Shown here one piece after another: positions 42,542 to 53,086 of a stretch of 64,000 nt of DNA. Position 1 is the stretch's first letter. Each line of letters starts with the position of its first letter. This DNA comes from Heterodera schachtii (lineage: Eukaryota; Nematoda; Chromadorea; Rhabditida; Heteroderidae), in assembly GCA_023374025.1 (NCBI GenBank), contig SIJG01000002.1, positions 4,509,772 through 4,573,771 of the forward strand, given 5' to 3'. The translations under genes were made by a program, and so were the position numbers. Below the pieces are notes generated by a model. That model saw only the letters and a program-made list of their open reading frames with translations. It had not been told where the DNA came from and made no database searches.

Positions 42542-44492
42542 ATGGCAACCACCCATCAGCATAATCCCACGCCCGAGGTGTCCATTTTTGTCCATGTTTT
42601 TTTTCAACATTTAATTTAATTGTTTTTTTTCATCCAGGTGAAGGAGCTGTGCAAGTGCCTGGCGCTGGACGACAATCAGCTGCGCGACATTATGGCAAAG
42701 ATCGAGATGGAATACAAAAAAGGCCTTGACCCAGTGACCGGTGGAGAATTTTGACCATTTTTACCCCTTCCTAACCTCCCTCTCCCATTTTCAGCTCCGA
42801 CAGCTTGCGTCAAAATGCTTCCGACGTACATCCGCGCGATTGCTGTTGGCGAAGAAAAGGGCGAATTCCTGGCACTGGACCTCGGCGGAACCAATTTTCG
42901 TGTCCTGCGCATCACTTTGGAGGGCGGCTGCCGTTCTACGATGCACAACAAAATCTACAGCATGCCCGACAGTGTTCAGCAAGGCACCGGCACGGAGCTG
43001 AGTTTTGCGGATGATTCAGAAATTGTTTAATTTTAAGATGTCAACAATTTTTAAGCTGTTCGACCACATCGCTGCGTGTCTGGCCGACTACATGCGTGAG
43101 CAGAATCTGACGAGCCACTCGAAGATGCCGCTGGGCTTCACCTTCTCCTTCCCGTGCCAACAGAATGGGCTCACCAATGCCGTCTTGACAAACTGGACGA
43201 AGGGATTTACCGTAAGAAAATTGATTGATTTCTGAATATTTCTAAACTCCATTTTTTCAGGCTTCTGGCGTTGTTGGGGAGAACGTCGTCTACATGCTGC
43301 GCGACGCGTTCAAACGACGAGGCGACGTGGACATCGACGTGGTTGCACTGCTCAACGACACCACGGGGACGATGCTCGCCTGCTCCTTCATTGAACAACA
43401 CTGCTACGTCGGGGTCATTGTCGGGACGGGTAAGAGAATTAATTTTTTGTTTGATTTTCAATTAAATCTCATATTTTTTCTTTTCAGGCTGCAATGCCGC
43501 ATACATGGAGCGACTGGAGAATGTGCCGAAGCTCAAGGGAATTGTGAACTCCGCGGAAGGTAAAAATGGGAGGTGAAGGGTGGCCGCAAACGGCACTAAT
43601 TTTTGAAACAATTTCAGATGGTCTGCCGGCGGAGATGTGCGTCAACACGGAATGGGGAGGATTCGGCGACGACGGCGCACTGGACCAATTCCTCACCATC
43701 TACGACCAGCAGTTGGACCAGCAGAGCCTCAACCCCGGCCGCCAGCGCTTCGAGAAGACCATTTCCGGCATGTACATGGTGGGAAAGTTTTCAAATTGAA
43801 TAACAATTTATGTTAAAGAGTTTTCAGGGTGAGATCGTCCGTCTTGCGCTGGAGGACTTGGCACGTCGCGGCCTGTTGTTCAGCGGCGACTCCACTCGAA
43901 TTTCCGAACGCGGCTGCATCTCCACCAAGATGGTGTCCGACATCGAAGGGTAAAACTGTTTGCTCTAAAAAATTGCTTAATTTCACTTCGTTTTCAGGTT
44001 TATGCACAGCACCGACGGGAATCCATTCGCCAAAGTCGGCGAGATGCTGCGTGCCATCGGTGAGTTGTCATTTGATCATTTTTTAGTCTTTCAACATCCC
44101 ATTATCCCATTTTAGGCATTTCGAACTCATCGGCCGCCGACTGTGCAAATGTCGCCTACGTCAGCTCATTGATTGGCACGCGCGCCGCCCATCTCTGTGC
44201 CTGTGGGCTTGCCGCCATCCTCAACCGCATGCAGAGGCCCCGCGTGACGATCGGCGTCGACGGCTCCGTGTTCCGCTTCCACCCGACCTTCAAATTCAAC
44301 CTGGACCAGAAGATCAAGGCGCTGCTGGCTGTCAAATGCGAAGTGAGTTTCAAGTTCTAATATCATTTTCGGAATGATTAATTTTCCCCATAATTTCAGT
44401 TCTTCATGGTGCTCAGCGAGGACGGCAGTGGACGAGGCGCAGCAGTCGCAGCAGCGGTCGCATTGCGGATGAATCGTCTTGTGGGAGCGTGA
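42542..44492 (+). CDS. hxk: Hexokinase, copy 1, with a defective intron 3 donor
   Basis: Catalyses ATP-dependent phosphorylation of hexoses, the first step of glycolysis, in the cytosol. Eleven exons: 42542-42577, 42638-42740, 42795-42997, 43056-43211, 43261-43429, 43488-43559, 43618-43778, 43828-43949, 43998-44059, 44116-44342, 44400-44492. About 467 aa, normal for a single-domain nematode enzyme. Motifs: [13 protein letters not shown] (phosphate binding), [18 protein letters not shown] (sugar binding), [11 protein letters not shown] with the catalytic Asp, [52 protein letters not shown]. Exon 3 here ends GGAG|CTGAGT instead of GGAG|GTGAGT in copy 2, and the acceptor is TTTTTAAG rather than TTTTTTCAG. 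Unspliced, translation stops at 43030. Copy 1 may therefore be a pseudogene, or this may be an assembly error. Confidence 0.85.
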
Positions 44493-45440
44493 ACAGCCTG
44501 TGACGATGCCGTCCGATGTCAGATGTGTGAATCTTAGGCCCCACAATGTCATGTGTATTGTAATGTTAGGCATTTTGTCCCATGTCTGTTTGTATATAAG
44601 GTTGAATTCCTAAGCACAATGATGTTCCATTATTCACAATTTGTATCAATTGTTCATATGTATTGTGTGGTGTGATGATAAATGAGAAAACATTTATGTC
44701 GTTGCAAAGACTGGAAAATTGATTTGCCTATTTCAGTATAAGAAGTTGGCACTTGTTTAGAGGTTTTTTTTTTTGTTCGAATTGAAGTTAAATTTAAGTA
44801 AAAGAATTGCGGCGATAAATTCGCAAGTCCCTGCGGTGAATTGAGATCAACCCTAAATTTGTTGTTCATATAGAATAATTTTGTGTTTGCCCTTTCTGGC
44901 CAACTCATTTTTCCAGAAAAATTGGTAATACTGAAGTTTATCCCCCCCCCCATTTTTGAAAAAAAAATAAAATTTTTAAAAAGGTCGTGTAAAAACGCTT
45001 TTTCTTGGGGTTTTCTGGGTCGCTTATCACGAATCTGACATTCATTTTGACTAATTTCGAATCCCGGCCCCGAATTCGACAAAAAGTCGAAAATTCAAAT
45101 TTTTCAAAATTTACTTTTGTTTTGGAATCTGTACAGAATGACATTTTCTGCAGGGGTGGCATGGGATTCCTACATTTTTGGGCCGGAATTCCGATTTCCG
45201 AAATTTTTGGTGCCTCAGAAAAATTCCATCCCTAATGGTCAACCCTCGAAAAAAAAGTGGGTGGGAGGGTTTGGTTTGCAAAAGTTCTCATAATAAGTCG
45301 TGAAAGCTTCTTCAAATTGGTTTCTCTGGAAGCGGATAATTAGAAAACCCCAAAACCCGACCAATTTGGTGTACCCCGAGGGGCCCATCTATCCCCGACA
45401 AATGCCGACTCCGACTTCCCCCCCGCCCAATGAATTGCTA
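44493..45440. other. 3' flank of hexokinase and old repeats
   Basis: The 3' flank has no clear polyadenylation signal that I can single out. 45010-45110 carries the CGAATCCCGGCCCCGAATTC repeat theme of the foldback elements. 45148-45235 resembles a short element (CAGGGGTGGCATGGGATTCC to ATTCCATCCCTA). 45262-45420 belongs to the dispersed family also at 38990. No gene seen. Confidence 0.5.
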
Positions 45441-45458
45441 CGCTAATATTTTTGTATA

Positions 45459-45552
45459 AAAATGCCCTTCTTTCTCATTCCATTCTCTCATTATTTTCCC
45501 TCTATTTTCCGCCGGTCATTTTGTTGCTGCTGCAAATGTCTGCAGAAACTCT
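45459..45552 (+). pseudogene. Type B promoter and orphan exon 1
   Basis: TATAAAAATGCCC, the pyrimidine-rich leader and exon 1 at 45536-45552 (MSAETL, donor GTACG) are present, and intron 1 continues to about 45670. No membrane or F-box exon follows; instead GC-hairpin repeat DNA begins. In the duplicate at 56000 the retroelement LTR takes over inside this promoter. Confidence 0.6.
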
Positions 45553-45756
45553 GTACGTTTATTGTTTCTTTTAATGACATTTCGCATTTATTTTGCTCAA
45601 ATTGTTACAAGAATTTGTGAGATTAAAATTTCAAAATCAATTTTGAAAGATTATACAACTTTTTAGAGGCTAAAATCAGAACATTTAATTTAAATTTTTA
45701 TCAATTAATATAGCATAGCATCTAATTAAGTATATATTTTTCACCTCCCATTTTCA

Positions 45757-46262
45757 GCGGTGCCGATAGGCGCCGCCGGGAAAACATTTGAGATTTTTTT
45801 TCGTTATTTTCATACCTGAACAAGGGGTGCGCCGGGGCGAGGCCCATACTACGGACGATTGGCGCAGGGGGGGGTGCGCCAGGACCAATTTTTCGTACGA
45901 AGGCCCCCAATTTTTCCCGGCGATGACCTTTTTTTTTTTTTTGCTATTCAAAAAAAAGTTTTTTTTCGGCGCGGTTTTTCCGAAAAATTTTCGGGAGCAG
46001 GGGGGCCGGCGGTGCCGATAGGCGCCGCCGGGAAAAATTATGTACTTTTTAATGCCATTTGTTAACAGGCCAATTTTTTAAGAGGAATTGGGATTTTTGG
46101 TGTCCGGCGGTGCCGCCAGGCGCCGCCGGGGAAAATTTTTTTGGATTTTTAATGAATTTGTTAAGAAAATTTTCAAAATTTGCGACCCCCCCCTCGCTGC
46201 GGACCTCCCCCCCCCCCCTCTTTTACACCCCCCCCCCCCTTCGCTGCGAACCCCCCCCCCCC
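45757..46262. repeat. GC-rich hairpin repeats and poly-C tracts
   Basis: Three hairpins of the GGCGGTGCCGATAGGCGCC type lie at 45757, 46006 and 46103 (the last with GCCAGG in place of GATAGG). Long C runs follow at 46190-46262 separated by TCGCTGCGGACC-like pieces. The same hairpin is in MITEs at 30006 and 39471, so this is probably a decayed member of that family. 46263-46790 holds AT-rich spacer with no gene recognised. Confidence 0.6.
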
Positions 46263-46790
46263 CTCGCTAAGAATGGATTTTTTAGGGTAAAACTTCTATT
46301 TATTTGACAATCGTGTATTTATATTTGTGTGAAATGAAAGATTTGGACTTTTTTTTGCAGTTAATGAGAGAGAGAGCTCGGCTTTTTGGAAAATTCCTAA
46401 AAGGATAAGAGAATTTTGATCCCGGTCCGTTTTTCGGGATTAAACAAATCCCTTTTTTCTAGCAGAACTTATCCGGCCTAAATTTTGACCCGCATTTGGT
46501 TTACCTCAAAGCAGCGATATTTTTAGTCACCAATTTTTCATTAACCATTACTTATCTGTGATAGGGAAAAAAAGTGTTACCGATGGTAACGTATCTCTTT
46601 AATATTTACTGGTATACCATATGCTAGCATATCTATAGTAGAGAAAGAGCTACCGTACCCATCAATTTAAACTCCATGATTGCCAATAAATGGTTTATAT
46701 ACCTAATGGAACGAAAGAATTAACAACGGATTTCTGAGTGAAAATAAGCACAACAAAATATAATTAATACATTCATTTCCGTACACTTAA

Positions 46791-47970
46791 TCAGACGACA
46801 TTTTTGTTGCTTTGATCCGCTTCTTCTTCTTCTTTTTCTTCTTCCGCTGGTGGCGCTAATGGCCTAAAATTAATTAATTGTTTTATTTTTTGATAAAATC
46901 AAAAATTGCTGTCAATTATATATGCAATTATATTCTAATTCTTTGCTGTGTTTCAGTGTCAACTTTTCTTTCGTCCGTTCGTTAACCAATTCAAATTGTT
47001 CGTTTGGCATTGTTTCCACATTCAAATAAAATTTGAATTTTGTAACTGACAGAAGTGGTGGCACGGCGGAATGCCTAAAAATTGGTATAAAAAAACAAAT
47101 TGACGAAAATATGGCGGGACGACCTCTTTGAAGTTGTTGACCCATTCGAGATTCAGTGGACGCATATAATTATTGCGATACAATCGCTTCGGTTGCCCAT
47201 TTTTGCTTGGCGTGTGAAGCCATTTGGCCAACGCTTGGCCAACAGTTGCATTTGGCCCATCGTCAGCAATTCCATCGGGTAATAGATGACCAGAATCGAT
47301 TGAATTCAATTGGTCAAGATCAGTGAGAATTGTCGGTGAAACCAAACGACGCAAATTGTCCAAAGCTTCGGCATTGTGAAAGCCCAACTGGCGAATGTTC
47401 GTCGCAAAAATTGGCCAAATATCAGTGGTAAAAACATCCCAAAGTTGCTGGTTATTTTCAATAAACAATTCCAATTTGGTGCCATTTCTGTCCCAAATTT
47501 GTTTGATGGAACGGAGAAATGTGAGCACAGAATGGTCAATGTAGCTGAAGAATTATGAAATGCTTTAATAATTACAAAAGTTCAAATTACTCAATCCGAA
47601 CGCTTTTAAAGCAAATTTTGTTGGGCAACGAATGGTCCGGCAACGGAAAATCCACAAAATTTTCACTGTCATCGATACGAATAGACATTTTCGTTTTTGG
47701 TCCATTATCGTTTGCATTTGGTCCTTTGTCCTTGCGAATTTCGATTGCTTTCCAAATTGTCAATTCGCTTTTGCCATCAAAATGCGCGTCCACCAAAGCA
47801 TCAAAACGATAGGAAAGTAATGCCATTTTGAGTCCAAGTTGGGGACGGTCAAAAGATGGGAGAATGTCCATCCACACGTCGCTACAAATCCAACTGAAAT
47901 TCGTAAAAATGTGATGGTAAACGAAAATTTTATATGTAATTTTTCAAAAAATTGCTTACCGTTTGTTCAT
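46791..47970 (-). pseudogene. Type A gene with frameshift and deletion in the C-terminal exon
   Basis: Minus-strand exons 47970-47960 (MNKR), 47893-47591 (WICSDVWMDILPSFDRPQLG, LLSYRFDALVDAHFDGK), 47544-47124 (YIDHSVLTFLRSIKQIW, IWPIFATNIRQLGF, KWLHTPSKNGQPKRL, WVNNFKE) are clean. The C-terminal exon from 47074 (AFRRATTSVSYKIQ) has one extra base before the QFELVNERTKEKLTL segment and then ends after ELEYNCIYN; the WLLKRCPIG half and its donor are deleted. The tail 46863-46791 (PLAPPAEEEKEEEEADQ, stop) survives. A shorter protein ending in the shifted frame is possible. Confidence 0.75.
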
Positions 47971-48296
47971 TTTTGCGGTATTATGCATCCAAAAAGTCTT
48001 TTCGACCTCTTTATATACCCAAGAAAACAATAAAGAAAAATCGAAATTTGATTTGATGCTCTCATTTAATGGAAAACAACAAATTGCGCTAATTACCACG
48101 CACTGTACGCTTTTTAGTAGATACCGGACAAGAAGGTCGGTCGGTTTTGGTTAAAAACCGAAAAAAAAAACTGAAAAAAACCGACCGGTCCGATATCTAT
48201 TTTTTAGTATAAAAATGCCCTTTTTTCTTCTTTTCCTCCTCATTCCATTCTCTCATTCATTCTTCCCCATTTTTTCCTGTCATTTTGTTCCTGCAA
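47971..48296. promoter_or_regulatory. Shared divergent promoter of a second type A / type B pair
   Basis: 326 bp between the two start codons. The A side has TATATAAAG on minus (plus CTTTATATA at 48009-48017), about 45 bp before the ATG; the B side has TATAAAAATGCCC at 48208, 89 bp before the ATG. The arrangement matches 13413-13672. Confidence 0.5.
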
Positions 48297-49541
48297 ATGC
48301 CTTCAGAAATTTTGTATGTTTATTGTTCCTTTTTTTCTGATTTTCGGCATTTCTTTTGCTCAATTTTTGACCAGCGGAATTTGGAGATAAAAATTTAAAA
48401 CCAATTTTGAAGACTTTTTTGAAAGATTAGCTTTTTAGAGGCTAAACTTCACATTTACTTCCTCGTCTTTAACCTTTGGGGCTTTTCATTGCTTTTTCCT
48501 TTCCTTCCATTAATTCATTCATTTCCCAAATTCATTTCTTTCAGTTCGCATGCCCTGTCTCTTATTCTGTTGGTCGAATGTGCGATCATTCTTTGGATCA
48601 TTTTTGGCTATGTCAAAAAACGACTACGCCCTCACAAAGAAATGTAAAAAAAAATTAAACATAAATTTTGGAAATTTCATAAAAATTCTTCAATTTTTCA
48701 GTTTTATCTGCAGCGACTGTTGGATTTTGGTGTTCGATTTTCTTGCGCCTTCTCAGCTTGGCCTTGAAATTGCACTGGTCAATCGCCGCTTTAACTGCAT
48801 CGTCGATGAACACTTCAAAACGCGCAAATGGAAATTGGGCAAAATGCGAATTTGCCACAAAATTGGAGAGAATGGCACCAAACAAATGCAAATTGTCAAT
48901 TCCGGTGGAAATCCTTTGCCAATTCCGCTAAATCCGTTGCCGAACAAAGTCATCGGATTCCGAGGCATTACAATCGCGTAAAAATTTGATTTGATTGGAA
49001 ATGTTTTATCCAAATTTTCTGCTTTTCAGCTACATCGACAGAAATGTTATCGCATTTCTCCGCCTTTTCCACCGTTTTTTCGCCTTTTCTTCAATATACT
49101 TGGACATTATCACTGAAAATGTTCGCATTTTGGAATTTGTTTTGCTCAACATTTGGCCAATTCTCCACGACTCCATTGATGTGATGTATTTGAATACCAT
49201 CGCTTTTCGCCGTTTCCGCCAATTGGCCCCGTCACTTCTCAACAATTGTCCATCTCTTTACACTGTCATTTTCGATAACGACATTCTCCCCGAATTTCCG
49301 CCCGATGAAAGTGCCAATGCGACGGATGGCCAATCGGTGACCAAATGGTTATTCACGCCTTGTCCAAATGCTGTGCCGAAGTTGCTTAAATGCTCTGCTA
49401 ATTCACCAGTTGGTCAATGGTCGTCAACGATTGAACAGCTAAAAACGGTGATTATCCCTATTTCATTGGTTTTTCTATGATTTTTTGTCCGATTTTTAGG
49501 CATTTTACAATGCTTCTTCTCCGGTTAATGTTGGCAAATAG
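48297..49541 (+). CDS. Type B F-box-family gene truncated in the C-terminal exon (283 aa)
   Basis: Exons 48297-48313 (MPSEIF), 48545-48643 (SHALSLILLVECAIILWIIF, then KKRLRPHKE), 48702-48977 (FICSDCWILVFDFLAPSQLG, LVNRRFNCIVDEHFKTRKW, NPLPNKVIGFRGITI), 49030-49447 (YIDRNVIAFLRLFHRFF, NIWPILHDSIDVMYLN, KWLFTPCPNAVPK) and 49500-49541 (AFYNASSPVNVGK, stop). The frame is open (852 nt). After TCTCCGGTTA the family sequence ends and AT-rich DNA begins, so the last 75 residues and the tail are lost. Membrane, F-box-like and central parts are intact. A frameshifted near-copy lies at 50573. Confidence 0.75.
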
Positions 49542-49888
49542 ATAAATAGTGCAAATTCAAATAATCATTTTGAGGTAATTCTTGAACCTAGGCGATTATA
49601 GGCATAATTTTCCTGAATTTACATTTTTTTTCTTCCCATTCACATTTTTTGTTCATTATATATATATATTTTGGTTAAAGTTAAAAAATTAATTTAAAAT
49701 TTACTATGATTATTTTATTGTAAAGGATTAATAATTTTGGTTTATATTATAAAAAATGTTGTTTATTTTTGAAATAATATATAGCTATATTAAATTTATT
49801 TAAAATAATTATTTTGCTCTTAATTTTTAAAATAATTATTTTTATTTTTTAATAATTATTTTGCTTGCTTTTAATTTGATCAGTGATC

Positions 49889-49969
49889 ACTTTGCACTTT
49901 TTCGTGCTTCGCCCACTTTGCACTTTTTCGTGCTTCGCCCAACCTTGCACTTTTCGTGCTTCGACATAG
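49889..49969. repeat. Three-unit tandem repeat
   Basis: CTTTGCACTTTTTCGTGCTT plus CGCCCA repeats three times (last unit shortened), between AT-rich filler (49545-49870, no gene seen) and the inverted-repeat arm that begins at 49985. Confidence 0.7.
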
Positions 49970-49984
49970 CACCTTTTTTCTCTG

Positions 49985-50490
49985 TGCTATTTCAATATTG
50001 TATTGTGTATAATCTGTTTGTATTGTATTTGACCTTTGCTTGCTCGCAAATCCATTATATTTTATGTGCATGTAATTAATTCATTAATTGTGAGTAATCG
50101 TTGATAAAACGGATTTGATTAAACAGTGGCGCAACATAAAAAATGCCATGGCATAACAATTTTCTGCTAGCCTTTAGTTGATACCAAGTAATTCTCCCAC
50201 AAAAACAAACAAACAAGTAAATGTAAGAACCAACAAAAGCATTTATAAGGGGAAAACGAGAGCATCAAATCAAATTCCAATTGATGAGATCGGCCATTTC
50301 TCAAATTTTTTTTTAATTTCTCGACATCAAAATGAATGCTATTTCGGCTCTCACTCAATGCAATTAATGCCGCCATCCCACAAATTAAATTGGACAATGT
50401 TCAAATTGGCGTCCCAATTTGAAAATGAATTTCGTCAAATTTTTTTGCGCAGCAGCATCTTAACATTTTGTATTTGTTTGTAACTTTTTT
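49985..50490 (+). repeat. Inverted copy of the segment at 32770-33280
   Basis: Type B 3' flank (GACCTTTGCTTGCTCGCAAA, TAATCGTTGATAAAACGG) followed by a type A C-terminal fragment, near-identical to the reverse complement of 32770-33280. It joins directly to the promoter of the next type B copy at 50490. Confidence 0.8.
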
Positions 50491-50572
50491 CGTATAAAAA
50501 TGCCTTTTTTCTTACCCTCTTCCTCATTCCATTCATTCTTCCCCATTTTTTCCTGTCATTTTGTTCCTGCAA

Positions 50573-52001
50573 ATGCCTTCAGAAATTTTGTATGTTTATT
50601 GTTCCTTTTTTTTCTGATTTTCGGCATTTCTTTTGCTCAATTTTTGACCAGCGGAATTTGGAGATAAAAATTTAAAACCAATTTTGAAGACTTTTTTGAA
50701 AGATTAGCTTTTTAGAGGCTAAAACTTCACATTTACTTCCTCGTCTTTAACCTTTGGGGCTTTTCATTGCTTTTTCCTTTCCTTCCATTAATTCATTCAT
50801 TTCCCAAATTCATTTCTTTCAGTTCGCATGCCCTGTCTCTTATTCTGTTGGTCGAATGTGCGATCATTCTTTGGATCATTTTTGGCTATGTCAAAAAACG
50901 ACTACGCCCTCACAAAGAAATGTAAAAAAAAAATTAAACATAAATTTTGGAAATTTCATAAAAATTCTTCAATTTTTCAGTTTTATCTGCAGCGACTGTT
51001 GGATTTTGGTGTTCGATTTTCTTGCGCCTTCTCAGCTTGGCCTTGAAATTGCACTGGTCAATCGCCGCTTTAACTGCATCGTCGATGAACACTTCAAAAC
51101 GCGCAAATGGAAATTGGGCCAAAATGCGAATTTGCCACAAAATTGGACGAGAATGGCACCAAACAAATGCAAATTGTCAATTCCGGTGGAAATCCTGTGC
51201 CAATTCCGCTAAATCCGTTGCCGAACAAAGTCATCGGATTCGAGGCATTACAATCGCGTAAAAATTTGATTTGATTGGAAATGTTTTATCCAAATTTTCT
51301 GCTTTTCAGCTACATCGACAGAAATGTTATCGCATTTCTCCGCCTTTTTCCACCGTTTTTTCGCCTTTTCTCAATATACTTGGACATTATCACTGAAAAT
51401 GTTCGCATTTTGGAATTTGTTTTGCTCAACATTTGGCCAATTCTCCACGACTCCATTGATGTGATGTATTTGAATACCATCGCTTTTCGCCGTTTCCGCC
51501 AATTGGCCCCGTCACTTCTCAACAATTGTCCATCCCTTTACACTGTCATTTTCGATAACGACATTCTCCCCGAATTTCCGCCCGATGAAAGTGCCAATGC
51601 GACGGATGGCCAATCGGTGACCAAATGGTTATTCACGCCTCGTCCGGACGGTGTGCCAAAGGTGTTGCATTGCTATGACTTTTCGGTTGCACAATGGTCG
51701 TCAATGATGGAACAGTTCAAAGCGGTGATTATCCCTATTTCATTGGTTTTTCTATGATTTTTTGTCCGATTTTTAGGCATTTTCCAATGCTTCTTCTCCG
51801 GTTACTTTTCGCATTCTCTTTCTGATGTCTTCTCCGATTGACTCTGCTGTTGTGCCATTTGATCTGATCAACGAAGTGACTGGAGAGAAATTGGCACTTC
51901 AACAAAATGCTGCAAATGACTTTTGGCTCATCCGTTCTCCAATTGGATGGGATGAGCGAAATTGGAAAAATATATGGGAAGAATTGAGTGCTCGACAGAA
52001 C
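50573..52001 (+). pseudogene. Type B gene copy with several one-base indels, 3' end replaced
   Basis: Near-duplicate of the gene at 48297 (shift about 2278). Exons 50573-50589, 50823-50921, 50981-51257, 51310-51724 and a C-terminal exon from 51777. Relative to the other copy it has an extra C after AAATTGGGC, an extra C in TTGGACGAG, a missing C in GGATTCGAGG, an extra T in CGCCTTTTTCC and a missing T in TTTTCTCAAT, each shifting the frame. The C-terminal exon (AFSNASSPVTFRILF, VVPFDLINEVTGEKL, RSPIGWDERNW) runs to GCTCGACAGAAC and then joins an inverted type A exon at 52001. Clearly non-functional as read, though the indels sit mostly at short homopolymers. Confidence 0.75.
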
Positions 52002-52475
52002 CTCCAATTTGGTGCCCATTCTGTCCCAAATTTGCTTGTTGGCATGGAGAAATTCGAGCACAGAATGGTCAATGTAACTGAAGAAATATTAAAATGCCTT
52101 AATATGTATAAACAAAAGTTTAAAATTACTCAATCTGAAGGTCCTTAAAGCGGATTTTGTTGGGAAACGGACGATCCGGCATCGGAAATGCCACAAAATT
52201 GCCATCGACACGTACAGAGAGTTTCGCTTCTGGTCCAATGCCCTCGCAAGTTTTGCTTGTTTTCCAAATTGTCAATTCCGTTTTGCCATCAAAATGCGTG
52301 TCCACCAGCACATCAAAACGGTCAGAAAGCAATGCCATTTTGAGGCCAAGTTGAGGACGATCAAAAGATGGGAGAATGTCCATCCATACGTCGCCACAAA
52401 TCCAACTGAAACATGGGAAAAAAGAATTGTGTAAATTAAAAATGTAATTTGATTAATTTCTTACCGTCTGTTCAT
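52001..52475 (-). pseudogene. 5' half of a type A gene (duplicate)
   Basis: E1 52475-52465 (MNRR), F-box-like exon 52405-52130 (WICGDVWMDILPSFDRPQLG) and the first 77 bp of the central exon (YIDHSVLEFLHANKQIW) copy the intact gene at 41930 with two changes (ICEGIG preceded by KTSKT instead of KTIKI). It is cut at 52001 by the duplication junction, head-on into the truncated type B gene. Confidence 0.75.
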
Positions 52476-53086
52476 TTTTTGCTGCAATTAACACACTTTT
52501 GCCGTTTTGACAATTAATTGGTGACACAAGAACAAATATCTAATTATTTTAATAATAAATGCCTTTCTTAAACAATAAGCAAATCGACTGAAAACAAAAA
52601 TGTAAAAAAAGAGACAGACATAAAATGGCATTTTAACTACGAGGAAATCCAAAATTGATTTTGAAATTTTAATATCGAAATTGATGAAAAACAGAGCAAA
52701 AGAAAATACGAAATATCAAAAAAAAAAAAAATAATAAACGTACAGAATTTCTGAAGACATTTGCAGCAGCAAATGACCGGAAAATATAGGGAGAATGAAC
52801 ACCGATCAACGAGTGCTCAACAATAATCAAGCAATACGGCGAAAAATCATGATGGAAAATGAAAGATGTGATGAAGAAGAGCGTGGCATTTGGCCAAATT
52901 GTGGCGCCCAAAAACGGGAGAATTCATTTCTGTCACCATTCACGCCATTTTATACTCAAATTTTTTCCACTGAAAAAAGTTCGTTACAAAAGTGTATAAA
53001 AGGGCACGATTTTGCTTGGACTGGTCATATTGTTCATTCAACACATCTTCATATTGCCTACCTACCTAAATCATATTTTGCTGCTA

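Larger units (their letters stand above)
41457..45467. repeat. 4-kb block duplicated at 52001-56011
   Basis: From about 41457 (CTCCAATTTGGTGCCCATTC) to about 45466 (TTTTGTATAAAAATGCC) this block is repeated with shift 10545, then 10546 after a one-base length difference near 43052. It contains the 5' half of a type A gene, an orphan type B exon 1, the whole hexokinase gene with promoter, and a dispersed repeat. Only a handful of differences were seen, two of them at the intron 3 splice signals of hexokinase. Confidence 0.9.

Noticed and set aside
42250..42564. 104-aa ORF upstream of hexokinase (and copy at 52795)
   Set aside because: It spans the hexokinase TATA box and overlaps its start codon in another frame. 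Conservation between copies reflects the recent duplication only.
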